DNA from: Primula veris | Taxonomy: Eukaryota; Streptophyta; Magnoliopsida; Ericales; Primulaceae | DNA: 64,000 bases | Assembly: GCA_963682055.1 (NCBI GenBank) | Contig: OY821744.1 | Location: forward strand, 21,428,967 to 21,492,966 | Direction of reading: 5' to 3' | Part shown: piece by piece, positions 36,789 to 49,400 of the stretch | Numbering within the stretch: the stretch's first letter is position 1 | Layout: each line of letters opens with the position of its first letter | Translations under genes and position numbers: made by a program | Notes under the pieces: generated by a model | What the model saw: only the letters and a program-made list of their open reading frames with translations | The model's database searches: none | Told to the model about the DNA's origin: nothing

Positions 36789-39111
36789 CTGCAATTAAAG
36801 GTTGTGTAAGTGACTATAAGTAGTGGAGATTTTAGCACGGTTATATAAATATTAGACAATAATGAAATCAATTTTATTGCTCAGCAGCTAGCCATCTTAC
36901 AACTTACACTCATTTAGTCAATTCTAGGTTTTAAAGTGAGCATGCGCGTTTTAAGGACCAACACATACTTATTTTCAATAATATGTCAAGAGTTCATCAA
37001 TATAAATACAGAAACAAAAAAAAATAAAAAAAAATTGATGTCGGTATCATACACTGTCAAAAGACAAAAACCAATGTAAGAATCGAAGTGACTTTATCTT
37101 TGACTTGACAATGATATTATAAACCTCAAAGGTAGATATACAAAGGCCTTTCAACATACTTGATTGTACAACAGTAAGTTATTGTCACCTAAATGAATAT
37201 ATGCATAAGGCAATACAAATTTTTATATAGGGAAACACAAACGCTAATTAGGAGACCGCATACCTCTAAAGGGACAAGTAAAACATTCATCAGATTCGCA
37301 ATTACAGTTTTATGATTTTAACCCATGAATGAATAAAGGGAAAAAGTCCAATCTTAGCTCAAATCATGATGTAAGGATTGGAAATTTTTAGTAGAATGAC
37401 TTTAAACATCAAATAAGAATCGAGAGACTTACAAAAATCTTTTTAGTAGAATGACTTCAAACATGAAATAAGAATTAGGAGATTTACAAACATCTTTCCA
37501 AACTCTTTTCCGTGTACTGAACCTGGATAGCCAATTAGAAACTAAATTGGTAGAACAAGAGATACAGAAACTAGCAGAGAGAAAGTGACTTGTCGGGAAA
37601 TATGATTTCGGAATAATAAATATGCAAATATATCAAATTATGCCTACATGGTCTTATTTCATCAAACCTAAGAAGAGTACACCTGGCAATTATAGTGAGT
37701 ACTTGACTGTAACGTCAAAATCAATTTTCGCCCTTTTGTTATATGATTACAATAAAACAGCCACTCAGTGATGTATTATCATACAGTATCATCACAAACC
37801 AAATAAGATTGATGCAATGAAATCAAATTGACCATACCAGCGACTTTATTTTTTGTTTTTTTAAAAGTATAACAAATGTAAAAAACTTATGTACAGAAAA
37901 CTGCAGGTACGTAAAATTACGGTTTTAAAAACAAGTAAAACAATGACAAGATTGTTTATTTGACACAGAATAAAATCCTACCATGAGCAACCAATGAAAA
38001 TAAGAGACTAACTAAGGTTCAATTATTTGAGATAAGGTTCAATTAAGACTTCATGTAATCGGGACTGTAAAAGATGTAGACTTATTGATTCAATGAAAGC
38101 ATGGGTTCTAGAACTCAGACATTATAACATCAAACATTAGGAAGTATACATTACCAAAAAATGATCAAAAAATAAAACTAAAGGACAAACAAAACCTGGT
38201 AGTAAAATATTTCACCATACAAAAAGGATGATTTCCTAGAGAGGGAGATGAAATTGCTTCGCCGGCTCCCTAGCCAATCATTGACTACACACAATCTACA
38301 AACAGAAAGGCAACATAAGGAAACGATGATCGAAGGTATCCAAACTTCTTATACCAGAATTCCATGAACAAGGCACTTATTACAGAAACATGAGGATCTG
38401 AGGTCTGAGCCTTCTAAATCTCATTGGAAACAAGTGGATTATCTCTCAAGGACTTTAGTGAAAAAATGCATTCATTAATTTAAATACTATTACTCATTTT
38501 AAATATACAAAAAAATCTGGTTCAGACAAACAATTTCATATGAAAAACAAAGAAAACCGCTATTTTTTGGAAATAGAGGGAAAAAACTCCAATATCAAAA
38601 ATTGCTACCATATTAAAATTTGGAAAAGTAAAATCCCATGCAAAAAAGTGATGGTGAATAAAACAGAAGATACTTTTTACCCGTATTCCGAATCAAATAT
38701 CAATGGGAGTGGGAGATCTCCAATGAGGAACTTCACCTGCCTGGTAATTACGAGTTCCATGACTATAAAAAATTGTGTAAAGAAAAAAAAAACAATCGAC
38801 GTGTCGATAGTATCCGAATATTATAAAAGCGATAAATCCATTGTTTGGTTCACAGCTTTTTAAGTAAATAAACTTTTATCCAAAAACAGCTTCTAAAGAG
38901 AGAGGTAAGAGGCAAAATATTAAAGGGGAATCTCTATGCCAAATAGTATGATGATGGTAAGATCATACAGCAAAACCCTAGCGGAACATTTAATGGGAGC
39001 AAATTTTCTCTTTGAATTTAAGGAAACTACTAGAGAATTCGCAGGACGGAATTAATTGCATTTCTAGGCTTGTTTTAAAAATTGCAGACCATTTAAATAC
39101 ATATGTTAGCT

Positions 39112-39495
39112 ATATCCGAAAAAGATGGTGCGCTTTGGTATTATGTTTTATTGCTTCATATTCGTGACTCTATTTGGAAAAAAAATGATCTAGCAATGCA
39201 TCAGTCAAACAGGTACGGACTACCGGTTTGAATAGCATATACTAAATTGGTTGGGATAAAATAAAGGTCCAATCAAATTACCTTTCTGCCTATGTTTTAC
39301 CAGCGAAACCATATCTAAAAAAGATGGTGCGCTTTGGTAGTATGTTTTATTGCTTCATTCGTGACTCTATTTGGAAAAAAAAGGATCCAGCAATGCATCA
39401 GTCAAACAGGTACAGACTACCGGTTTGGATAGCAGATACTAAGGTGGGAATAAAATAAAGGTCCAAGCAAATTACCTTTCTGCCTATGTTTTCCT
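39112..39495. repeat. About 199-bp tandem duplication
   Basis: The unit containing AAAGATGGTGCGCTTTGG and CAATGCATCAGTCAAACAGG occurs at about 39112 and 39311 with small differences. Confidence 0.85.
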
Positions 39496-39808
39496 AACGA
39501 AACCAAGACCAGGCATAATGTAATGCTTTTATGTACTCAAGTAACTACTCTACAGACAGCATAAAGAAAAAAACATAACCCCTAAAATACAAATATGTCT
39601 ATTCTTTATTCCTGAAAATGATGAATAAAACTCTGCTGTTCCCCCACAAATATACCGAGAGACAGTTCTTTAAAAATGCAACATTGCAGATGCATCAAAT
39701 TTTGGACTAGCAATTCGTACAATTAGGGTCATCATATCAGAAAGCAAAAGGCTATAAAAAGCAATGGGAATAAGATATTAGAATGGTATTAAGAGAGGAT
39801 ACTTCTAC

Positions 39809-39880
39809 CTGTGACCGAAACAAAACCCGTATTTCAAATCAAATATCAAAGGAAGATCTCCAATGGGGAACTTCACCTGT
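39809..39880 (-). other. Putative exon (72 bp), member of a multiplied module
   Basis: Minus strand: TAATTTCCAG before, GTAGAAGTA after. One frame is open (QVKFPIGDLPLIFDLKYGF). Related modules occur near 33930, 34865, 35430, 38710, 58140 and 61230. Those at 35430 and 61230 keep an open frame with VPIGDLPLIF, while those at 33930 and 58140 contain a TAG. No family recognised. Confidence 0.35.
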
Positions 39881-40277
39881 CTGGAAATTACGGGTTCCAT
39901 GACTAGAAAAAATTGTGTAAAGGCATTAAGCAATAGCAATCAAACTTTTGAAAAGAGAATTTCAAATAAAAAAGGCGTCAAAGACAAAATACTTTTCAAA
40001 TACATAACAGCTACACGTCAACAGCCAATGAACTTAATAGATTTCTTTAACTACTGTAAATTTGTCTAGACACATTCCAACGCGGAAAAAAAAACGATAT
40101 TATGAAAGATTTGTGATTTCTTTCCTTTTCTATCCAATGCTTATTCAAGTACACATATCACATTTAATCGCTCAAATTTATGTTGATTCTACTCTAAGAA
40201 ACATTTCTTCAGACAGTTAATGGGCATGTTTGTATTTAAGTAAGGGAAACGAGATGCATAAAGAGAAATTCACTTAC

Positions 40278-40333
40278 CAATATCAGTTCTCTCTTCAATT
40301 GAGTTACAGTTTCATTGCCAGCTTTTCGTCTCC
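40278..40333 (-). other. Putative exon (56 bp)
   Basis: Minus strand: GATCATAG before and the strong donor GTAAGTGAA after. One frame reads RRKAGNETVTQLKREL. Short, so weak. Confidence 0.25.
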
Positions 40334-41914
40334 CTATGATCGCTCACCCTTGATTCCCCGCAATCTTTGACATTTCTTACATCCCAACTCTGTATATACC
40401 CCACAAGCCTAATGTAGAGTTGGAAGATTCTAAAAGGTAAATGGACCAACAATATAAAATGTGTAACACGCAAGTAATTTAAGCATTAGCTGAATAAGAC
40501 CTACATGCAAGCAAAAGGAGAACAAAACGTTTACTCAATTCTTCCTATTATCTTTCCAGATTCCCTTCTATCTTATTCTCTTACATACCCTAATATGGTG
40601 ACTATGAAAGCAGAACAAAAAATAACATGGGGGATGGAGGGGATGGAAAGAGGCATGACAAAAAGATGAGAAAGCATATGTAAAAATTTCATGTTCGAGA
40701 AAACTGCAGATACGAAAAATTACGGTTTTAAAAACAAGTAAAACAATGACTAGACTATTATTTGACATGGAATAAAATCCTACCATGAGCAACCAATGAA
40801 AATAAGAGAATAACTGATCTGGTTATAAATATTTAGGATAAGGTTCAGTTAAGACTGCATGTAATCGGGACTTTAAAAGATGTAGACTTATTGATTCAAT
40901 GAAGGTATGGGTTCTAGAACTCGGATATTATAACATCAAATATTTGAACGTATACATTACCAAGATATAATCAAAAAAAATAAAACTAAAAGACAAACAA
41001 ATACTAGTAGTAAAAGATTCGCCATACCGGAAGGAAGATTTCCTAGAGAGGGAGATGAACTTGCTTTGTGGATTCCTAGTCAATCATTGACTGCACAATC
41101 TACAAACGGAAAGGTCAGAAGGAAATGATGATCCTAAGTATCAAACTTCCTATACCAGAATTCCATTAATTAAGAATTTATTACAGAAACATGAGGATTC
41201 GAGGTCTGAGCCTTCCAAATTTTATTGGAAACAAGTGGATTCTCTCTCAAGGACTTGAGTCAAAGAAAATGAGCACATAAACAGCTAGATATGATATATG
41301 TATCTTCATTGATATGTCTGAAGGTATGTATGTCATAGACTGTACTGACCATAATTATTTGAACTTCGAACACCAGACATTGAAAAATACTCAAAATAAC
41401 ATATCAAATAAATAGTCAAGTGATCATACGAGGAGAATTCCATTTTGGCAAAAAAATCAAGCATACACCAGGAAAATACTAATTGAAAATCAAGCATACA
41501 CCAGGAAAATACTAATTGTCTATGATATTCTTAGCAGGACTTTTAAGGGTGGATAAAATAAAAAGAAAAAAGGAAGAGGTTATCCCATAACTCTTGGGCA
41601 GAGTATACCATCTAGTAATATGGATTTTATACAGTTTCAAAATAAAAATCAAAGATGCAGCTCCATATATTCAGCTAAAGCATAAAACCGAAATTCAGAA
41701 AATAAGACAAAAACACTTGCTAGCATACTCTAACATTGCAAAGAAGAATTCAAACAAATAAACAACAGCAAAACAATTCACAAAGAAATCTCAGAAGCAG
41801 AAAAGAGAAATAAAACAAGTTTCTATTGCAACCAAACACCTAATATTGTTTTCACTAGTAAAAATTAACCAAATTAACAAGAACATGTGTCATGTGCTCT
41901 AAAAAGTCAACTAC

Positions 41915-41962
41915 CTAGTGTTCCTACATGATGACCGCTACCATCAAGCTGCATATTGTGTC
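41915..41962 (-). other. Putative exon (48 bp)
   Basis: Minus strand: TTATTAAAG before, GTAGTTGAC after, frame HNMQLDGSGHHVGTL. Short, so weak. Confidence 0.2.
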
Positions 41963-42114
41963 CTTTAATAAATTTGTTATACTTGACAAGTACAGTACAT
42001 GCAACATATATATATATTGGAACTAAAAGGTTAGCAGCAACCACAATGGCAATCAAAATGCGCTAATCCATTGGGCTATACAGTCTTAGAAGGCAATAGA
42101 ATGTCAATAACAAG

Positions 42115-42352
42115 TACTCCCTCCGTTCCCATTTAATTATCCACTACGAAACTACGTGCAATTTTGACCGGCCAAAAACTTATATCAAAATTGTCGGAAT
42201 TAAATTTTCAAAAGTTAATCATATAGTTCAAATGTTAAATTTTATGATTAAATTTAAAAAAAATTCATTTCGACAATTTTAATACAAGTTATAAGCCGGT
42301 CAAAATTGCACGTAGTTTCGTAGTGGACAATTAAATACGAACGGAGGAAGTA
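42115..42352. mobile_element. Stowaway-like MITE with TA target duplication
   Basis: The element is 42117-42350 (234 bp), bordered by TA on both sides. The left end CTCCCTCCGTTCCCATTTAA and the inverted right end CTTCCTCCGTTCGTATTTAA begin inverted repeats that extend about 100 bp, so the whole element forms a hairpin. CTCCCTCCGT ends and TA targets are typical of Tc1/mariner-derived Stowaway MITEs. No coding capacity. Confidence 0.9.
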
Positions 42353-42679
42353 CTAATTAACAAGAATTCAATACTTTATAAATTTATTATTTGGTTTTTA
42401 AATATACAAACCAAAACACCCAAATTAACAATTAACTTTTTTTAAAGTGTTCAACAGAAGACACATATAGGAATGTGAATATAAAAATCACTAACATGAC
42501 ATATCTTAATTTGTAATTATGTTTAGAGAGCTTGATGGGATATATTTTTCGTCAACTGAACCGAAAACGTAGCCAGGAAAAGTTTCGAAAGAAGGAAAGC
42601 AGACATAGGTAACATTTGTTAGTAAATAGAAGTCAGTTTCCATTTACCCACCAAAACACGAAACAAGGTATTGCGTGAG

Positions 42680-43346
42680 TGTAACGACCTGGCCCTACGG
42701 ACCGAACCGCTACGCCCGTATCAACAGTATTATCCGCTTTGGCACAACTTCCCAGGGTGGTCACCCATCCTGATACTACTCCAAGTTAAGCACGCTTAAC
42801 TATGGAGTTCCGTCCTCGCTATTGTGCCGCACGGCTTTAAAAGGCCTTGTTAATAGGAAATGGATCTTTAAGCTCATATACCACACGGATATTCTCATAT
42901 CTGGGCGATGTGGGACTGACGCACAACACCGCACCACAGAAATTCCTTACTGGAAATCTGGGTCGTCACAATCACCCTCCCTTTAGGCACGACGTCCTCG
43001 TCGGGCACGTTGTCCTTCAGGGGTCCACACACACGTGCTAGTCCCCACATTTCCGGCCAGATAGAGGCTCTGATACCATCTGTAACGACCCCGGCCCCAC
43101 GGACCGAACCGCTACGCCCGTATCAACAATATTATCCGCTTTGACACAACTTCCCAGGGTGGTCACCCATCCTGGTACTACTCCAAGTTAAGCACGCTTA
43201 ACTATGGAGTTCCGTCCTCGCTATTGTGCCGCACGGCTTTAAAAGGCCTTGTTAATAACAAATGGATCTTTAAGCTCATATACCACACGGATATTCTCAT
43301 ATCTGGGCGATGTGGGACTGACGCACAACACCGCACCACAGAAATT
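42680..43346 (-). mobile_element. Cassandra TRIM, minus strand, 5' LTR truncated
   Basis: The complete LTR is at 42680-42970 (291 bp), an internal segment at 42971-43080, and the other LTR runs from 43081 to about 43346. This second LTR lacks the last 25 or so bases expected at its outer (5') end, where the sequence changes to LTR DNA of a chromovirus. 5S-like sequence lies in both LTRs (minus strand, about 42745-42812 and 43145-43212). The primer site is on the minus strand at 43066-43078. It is a second member of the family at 23974, clearly diverged from it. Confidence 0.9.
43066..43078 (-). other. Primer-binding site of the minus-strand Cassandra
   Basis: The plus strand reads GGCTCTGATACCA, i.e. 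TGGTATCAGAGCC on the minus strand, two bases inside the truncated LTR. Confidence 0.9.
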
Positions 43347-44438
43347 TATGTATTTATTATTCGTTGTTATAAAATTTATAGTAATGATTATTTATTGTGT
43401 ACATGTGTATATATGGAAAATATATGATATATTAATGAAAAAGATAAATAATAGGTTTGGGTGTTGTTTGTAATAAAATAATAAATGGTGGACCAAACTA
43501 GTAATGAAATAAACTTATAAGCTAAAAGTACAGTATATATATATATACATATATATAAACTTATGTTACATATATATACATATATAGCCGCATATACATA
43601 TATATATACAGAGAGAGAGAGACACGAGCAAGAGAGAGATGGGAGACGTGATAGGGACCAGCAACAAAGTGACTACGAGAGGAGGGGACTGTGACGCCAA
43701 CAGGTCAGACCGCTGGTGTTAGGCGGAGGAGGTAGTGTTTTTTTTTGTTTGGGTTTTCTATGTGGCCGCTTCGGAGGCTGATTACGAGATCATCGGGTGT
43801 CCGTTTTCGACAATCAAATATGTTTTCTTAGCCTATTTTTCGAGAGCTATCTATCCGTGTAAGCCGTTTCATCCGATTTTAACTTTTATAAAAACCCAGT
43901 TTTTGGGATTATAAATAATCCGAATTTATAATAGTTTTATTAATTGGTAGCTCATTTTAATTGCATTTAGGGGCTATTTATGGACTGTTATTAGGCTGTC
44001 CAGATCTGGTTTTGATGGATCGGTGGGTTTTCTGCTCGAGTTTGAGATATTTTGACAAACGAGCTCTCGTTTGCGTAGGTAAGGGGGAAGAATATGATTT
44101 CGCTTTAAATGCGGGTTTGTGTGTTATTTGTTGCATGTTAATTTAGGCTCAGATATTGATGTATATTGTTATAAGCAAATATGATGGCGCATTTGCATTA
44201 TACTGACTAGTGATTATATATTTACTATATTTAGAACATAAATTGTGAAACTATGATATAAATTAAACCTTTGAGAAGTGTTGAAAGTGGTGACAATGTG
44301 TATACATATGTGGTGGTACTGTGATTAAAATGATGTGTTTCAAGTGACATTCGATAACTAATTAACTATAACATATCAAAGTGTTGTGTATTATTTTCGG
44401 TGTGTGGACTTTACTGTTTTTCGCCCTGTTGGAGCTTT

Positions 44439-44497
<59 letters not shown>

Positions 44498-44837
44498 TGG
44501 GATTGTAGTACCAATGTGTGTGGGGTACCATTGTATGATGGGTCCCTGAGCAGTGGCTCTAAAGGTGGGTACATTTGTACCATTGTGGATTTAAGGATGA
44601 GCCCCGGAGGCTTACGGTGAGAGCCCGGAAACTTGCGCAAGTATTAGGTGTATCGGTATCATAGGGGTAGTGCCCTTAAAGCCGGCCCCATATCTCTAGT
44701 CACATACGGTAGTGTCAGCGTGTGGGTGGGGGTACCATTGTATTATGGGTCCTTGAGCAGTGGCTCTAAAGGTGGGTACGTATGTGAGCAATCCCGACTT
44801 GGTTTTCGTTGAGTTTTATTTTTATTATCATAATCTA
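43347..44837 (+). mobile_element. Inverted chromovirus LTR fragment
   Basis: Homologous, in opposite orientation, to about 52372-53770 of the 5' LTR of the Tekay/Del-like element. It has neither its U5 end nor a clear terminal TG. Similarity is almost complete next to the inversion centre (44500-44837) and much lower toward 43350-43950. A (TA)n run lies at 44438-44495. It forms the left arm of a large inverted repeat with 44940-46400. Confidence 0.8.
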
Positions 44838-44840
44838 TAT

Positions 44841-44920
44841 ATTATCATGATAAATAATGACAAGACAATTTTGACAATATATTATCATGATAAATAATGA
44901 CAAGACAATTTTATGGGAAA
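44841..44920. repeat. 40-bp tandem duplication at the LTR inversion centre
   Basis: ATTATCATGATAAATAATGA and the following 20 bases occur at 44841 and 44881, between the two LTR arms. Confidence 0.9.
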
Positions 44921-46400
44921 TGTAACCACCTCAGTAACTTACACATTCACAATAAATGAACAAATAAACAAGGTTTAAATAAATAGATTATGATAATAAA
45001 AATAAAACTCAACGAAAACCAAGTCGGGATTGCTCACATACGTACCCACCTTTAGAGTCACTGCTCAAGGACCCATAATACAATGGTACCCCCACCCACA
45101 CGCTGACACTACCGTATGTGACTAGAGATATGAAGCCGGCTTTAAGGGCACTACCCCTATGGTACCGATACACCTAATACTTGCGCAAGTTTCCGGGCTC
45201 TCACCGTAAGCCTCCGGGGCTCATCCTTAAATCCACAATGGTACAAATGTACCCACCTTTAGAGCCACTGCTCAGGGACCCATCACACAATGGTACCCCA
45301 CACACATTGGTACTACAATCCCAGAAAATATATATATATATATATATCAAAGCTCCAAAAGGACGAAAAAAACAGCAAAGTCCACACACCGAAAATAATA
45401 CACAACACTGTAATATTATAGTTAATTAATTATCTAATGTCACTTGAAACACATCATTTTAATCACAGTACCACCACATATGTATACACATTGTCACCAC
45501 TTTCAACACTTCTCAAAGGTTTAATTTATATTATAGTTTCACAATTTATGTTCTAAATATAGTAAATATATAATCCCTAGTCAATATAATGCAAATGCGC
45601 CATCATATTTCCTTATAACAATATACATCAATATATGAGCCTAAATTAACATGCAACAAATAACACACAAACCCGCCTTTAAAGTGAAATCATATTCCTC
45701 CCCCTTACCTACAAAAACGAGAGCTCGTTTGTCAAATAATCCCAAACTCAAGCCGAAAACCCAACGAACAGCTAGAACCAGATCTGGACAGCCCGATAAC
45801 GGTCCTTAAATAATCCCTAAACGTAATTAAAACGAGCTAGATGTCATTATAATTTATGTAAATTCGGATTAGGGTAAAGCCCTAAAAAACGACCTTTTAT
45901 AAAAGTGAAAATTGGAGGAAAAGACTTACACAGATAGATAGGGCTCGAAGAGTAGATAAAAAAACAGTATTTGATTGTGAAAAACGGACCACGAACGAAC
46001 CCAAAAACACTCGAATTGCCGCTGCTTAAAAACCCCCGAAAACCCACGCACAACCGCTGCCAGAACTCGTCGGACTGCAGCCCTAACTGACTTGAACAGT
46101 CCTTCTCTGGTGGACCCGATCTCCCTCTCTGTCACTCAGCTCTCTCTCTCTCTCTCTACTGTGTATATGTATATGTGTATTATGCGTATATGTATATTAA
46201 TATGTGTTCACTGCCTAATTTATGTTAGGTTTAGCTTTTTATTTATATTTTTATTATACTAGTCCACCTACTTATAAAATCATACCAATCACCCCCAAGC
46301 TATCATATATCTCACACAAATAAATAAACACACTAAAACGTAATATCACTATTTCCTTAATAAAATTAATAATAAACTATTGAATTTCCGAGTCGTTACA
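44877..46400 (-). mobile_element. 3' LTR of the Tekay/Del-like element, lacking about 0.7 kb of its 3' end
   Basis: Matches 52268-53803 of the 5' LTR at roughly 99% by eye. On the minus strand it begins TGTAACGACTCGG at 46400. The part equivalent to 51553-52267 is missing; instead an inverted LTR fragment follows. The TATA-rich and (TC)n stretches of the 5' LTR are present. Confidence 0.85.
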
Positions 46401-46410
46401 TTCTCCCCAA
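46401..46410 (-). other. Polypurine tract of the Tekay/Del-like element
   Basis: The minus strand reads TTGGGGAGAA immediately before the LTR. Confidence 0.8.
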
Positions 46411-46434
46411 CTTGAAAGGATTTCGTCCCGAAAT

Positions 46435-49400
46435 TTAACACGTACCTGAATCGAAAAACAGGTCTGGATACTTAGCGTGAATTTCCGGTTCTCGCTCCCA
46501 CGTTGCCTCTTCATTTCCATGGTGGCTCCACAACACTTTCACCAAAGGAATAACACGCCTCCGTAATACCTGTTCACGCCTATCAAGTATACGGACCGGG
46601 CGAACCACATAAGAAATATCCTCCTGTACTTGAAGATTAGAAAAATCCAGAATATGTGACGGGTCCGGTTCGTACTTCCGGAGCATCGAAACATGGAACA
46701 CAGGATGTACATTCGCCAATTTCGGTGGCAACGCTAACTGATAGGCCAGATCACCAATTCTTTCCAAGATCAGGAAAGGTCCAATAAAACGCGGGGACAA
46801 CTTTCCACGCTTCCCAAAACGCATAATGCCCTTATGAGGCGAAATCTTAAGGAACACATGATCACCCACCTCAAACTCCAAAGGTCGCCTTCTTTTATCC
46901 GCATAGCTCTTTTGACGGCTTCTTGCTGTCTCAAGCTTTTGCTTTATTAACAAAATCTTCTCTGTAGTCTCTCGAACCACATCTGGCCCTAACAACGCCG
47001 ATTCACCGAACTCCGTCCAACACACTGGAGACCTACAAGGTCGCCCATATAAAGTCTCATAAGGAGCCATCTCAATGCTCGAATGATAACTATTATTATA
47101 AGCGAACTCAATCAATGACACATGTTTCTCCCAACCCCCACCAAAATCAACTACACATGCACGAAGCATATCTTCCAGAGTCTGGATAGTCCTCTCCGAC
47201 TGCCCATCGGTCTGAGGGTGATAAGCCGTACTCAAATATAGATTCGTCCCTAACGCCTTCTGAAGACTCTGCCAGAATCGAGACACAAAGCGGGGATCAC
47301 GATCAGAAACAATAGAAACCGGGACACCATGTAAACGAACAATCTCTCGGATATATTGCTCGCATAACTGTTCAACTGTGTCGCTAACACGCATTGGTAG
47401 AAAGTGGGCTGATTTGGTCAATCGATCGACAACGACCCACACTGCATCTTTCCCTCTATTAGATCTCGGCAACCCCACTACAAAGTCCATAGTGATACGT
47501 TGCCACTTCCACTCCGGTATAGGCAAGGGTTTAAGCAAGCCTCCCGGCTTTTGATGTTCTATCTTCACCTGCTGACAAGTAAGACATTTACTAACAAAGT
47601 CTGCCACGTCTTTTTTCATTCCACTCCAATAAAACTGTCGAGCTAGGTCGTGGTACATCTTTGTGCCACCAGGATGAACTGCCAATCGAGAATGGTGGAA
47701 TTCTTTGATGACCTCCACGCGCATACTCACAGGTACCAGTAGACGATCCATAAATCTCACTCCCCCAACTGAGCTAATCTCCCATTTGTCAAGTCCCAAC
47801 TCACTCGAGACTTTAACTCGCAAGTCCATAGATTCCTCATCCCCTTGTTGGGCATTAATTACCCCTGAGACTAATGACGGTTGCACCTTCACCGAGAACA
47901 ACAGGGCTGAATTTTCTTCTTCACCCAACTCCAAGTCAAAGTCGTTAAGAACATTCAACATACCCCATTCACGAACAGCTATGCATGCCAAAGAACACCT
48001 AGTCTTGCGACTCAAGGCGTGCGCCACCATATTTGCTTTACCAGGATAATATTGTAAGTCAAAGTCGTACTGCTGAAGATACTCCATCCACCTCCTTTGT
48101 CGTAAGTTTAGGTCACGCTGTGTGAAAATATACCTAAGACTCTTGTGATCCGAAAATACGTTAAATCTCTCCCCAAACAAGTAGTGTCGCCAACACTTCA
48201 AAGAAAACACTACTGCAGCCAATTCAAGATCATGAGTGGGATAGTTTTTCTCATGAACTTTTAACTGCCGAGAAGCATAAGCCACCACCTTGCCCTCTTG
48301 CATTAACACTGCACCGAAGCCTTCCTTCGAGGCATCACAATAGACACTATACTCCACACCTCTCTCTGGGATAATGAGGATAGGAGCAGATGTCAAGCGA
48401 TGCTTCAATTCCTGAAAAGAAAGATCACATTTCTCGTCCCATTCGAATTTAACACCTTTCTTTGTAAGCCGAGTTAGGGGAGGCGCCAAACGAGAAAAAT
48501 CTTGCATGAACCTTCGATAATAACCCGCTAGTCCCAAGAAGCTTCGGATCTCGAACACACTTTTTGGTTGTCCCCAATCGGTCACCGCCTCAATCTTAGA
48601 AGGATCAACCAACACTCCATCCGCAGACACCACGTGGCCAAGAAACTTCACCTCCGTCATCCAGAACTCACACTTGGAAATCTTAGCATAAAGCTTATGC
48701 TCTCGCAAAAGATTAAGAACAATACGGAGATGCTCGTTGTGTTCTTCCTCAGATAAAGAGTACACCAGAATGTCGTCAACAAACACCACGACAAACTTAT
48801 CCAAAAAGTCTCTAAAGACTCGGTTCATCAAGTCCATAAATGCAGCTGGTGCATTCGTTAACCCGAACGGCATCACTAGAAACTCATAATGACCATACCG
48901 AGTACGAAATGCAGTCTTAGGAATATCAACTTCACGAACACGAAGTTGGTGATATCCAGAACGGAGATCAATCTTAGAAAAACACTTTGATCCTTTCAGC
49001 TGATCAAAGAGGTCATCGATTCTCGGTAGTGGGTACTTATTCTTTATAGTCACCCGATTCAGCTTACGATAATCGATGCACATACGCATACTACCATCCT
49101 TCTTTTGCACAAATAACGTTGGCGCACCCCACGGAGATACACTAGGACGTATAAAACCCTTATCTAATAGATCATCCAACTGTTCTTTTAATTCTTTTAA
49201 CTCAGCTGGTGCTAAACGATAAGGAGCCATAGCAATCGGAGCCGTACCAGGTGCTAAATCGATGGAAAACTCCACCTCACGTTGAGGAGGAAGCTCGGTA
49301 AGATCATTAGGGAAAACCTCGGAATACTCACAGACTACAGATGGTAGCTCGACATCTGTAGTCACTTCCTCACTAACAGACAAACCAGCCAGTAAACAAC

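Larger units (their letters stand above)
33781..42679. repeat. Mosaic of duplicated intron-like blocks (left part)
   Basis: AT-rich DNA built of blocks that recur in this window: 33786-34440 matches 57990-58598; 34976-37860 matches 60739-64000; 37890-38460 matches 40696-41270; 34680-35040 matches 38520-38880; the module near 39690-39990 also recurs at 33800, 35330 and 61090. No long open frame exists on either strand. Short minus-strand stretches bordered by splice-like signals are listed separately. The pattern fits repeated duplication of one intron-rich gene, but it could be a non-coding repeat. Confidence 0.6.

Noticed and set aside
39112..39495. Possible gene within the 199-bp tandem repeat
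   Set aside because: No frame is conserved between the two units, and splice-like words are too weak.
44362..44640. Frames with long Tyr-Ile repeats, also at 45181-45429 and 52572-52820
   Set aside because: They run through (TA)n microsatellites in LTRs. They recur only because the LTRs are copies.
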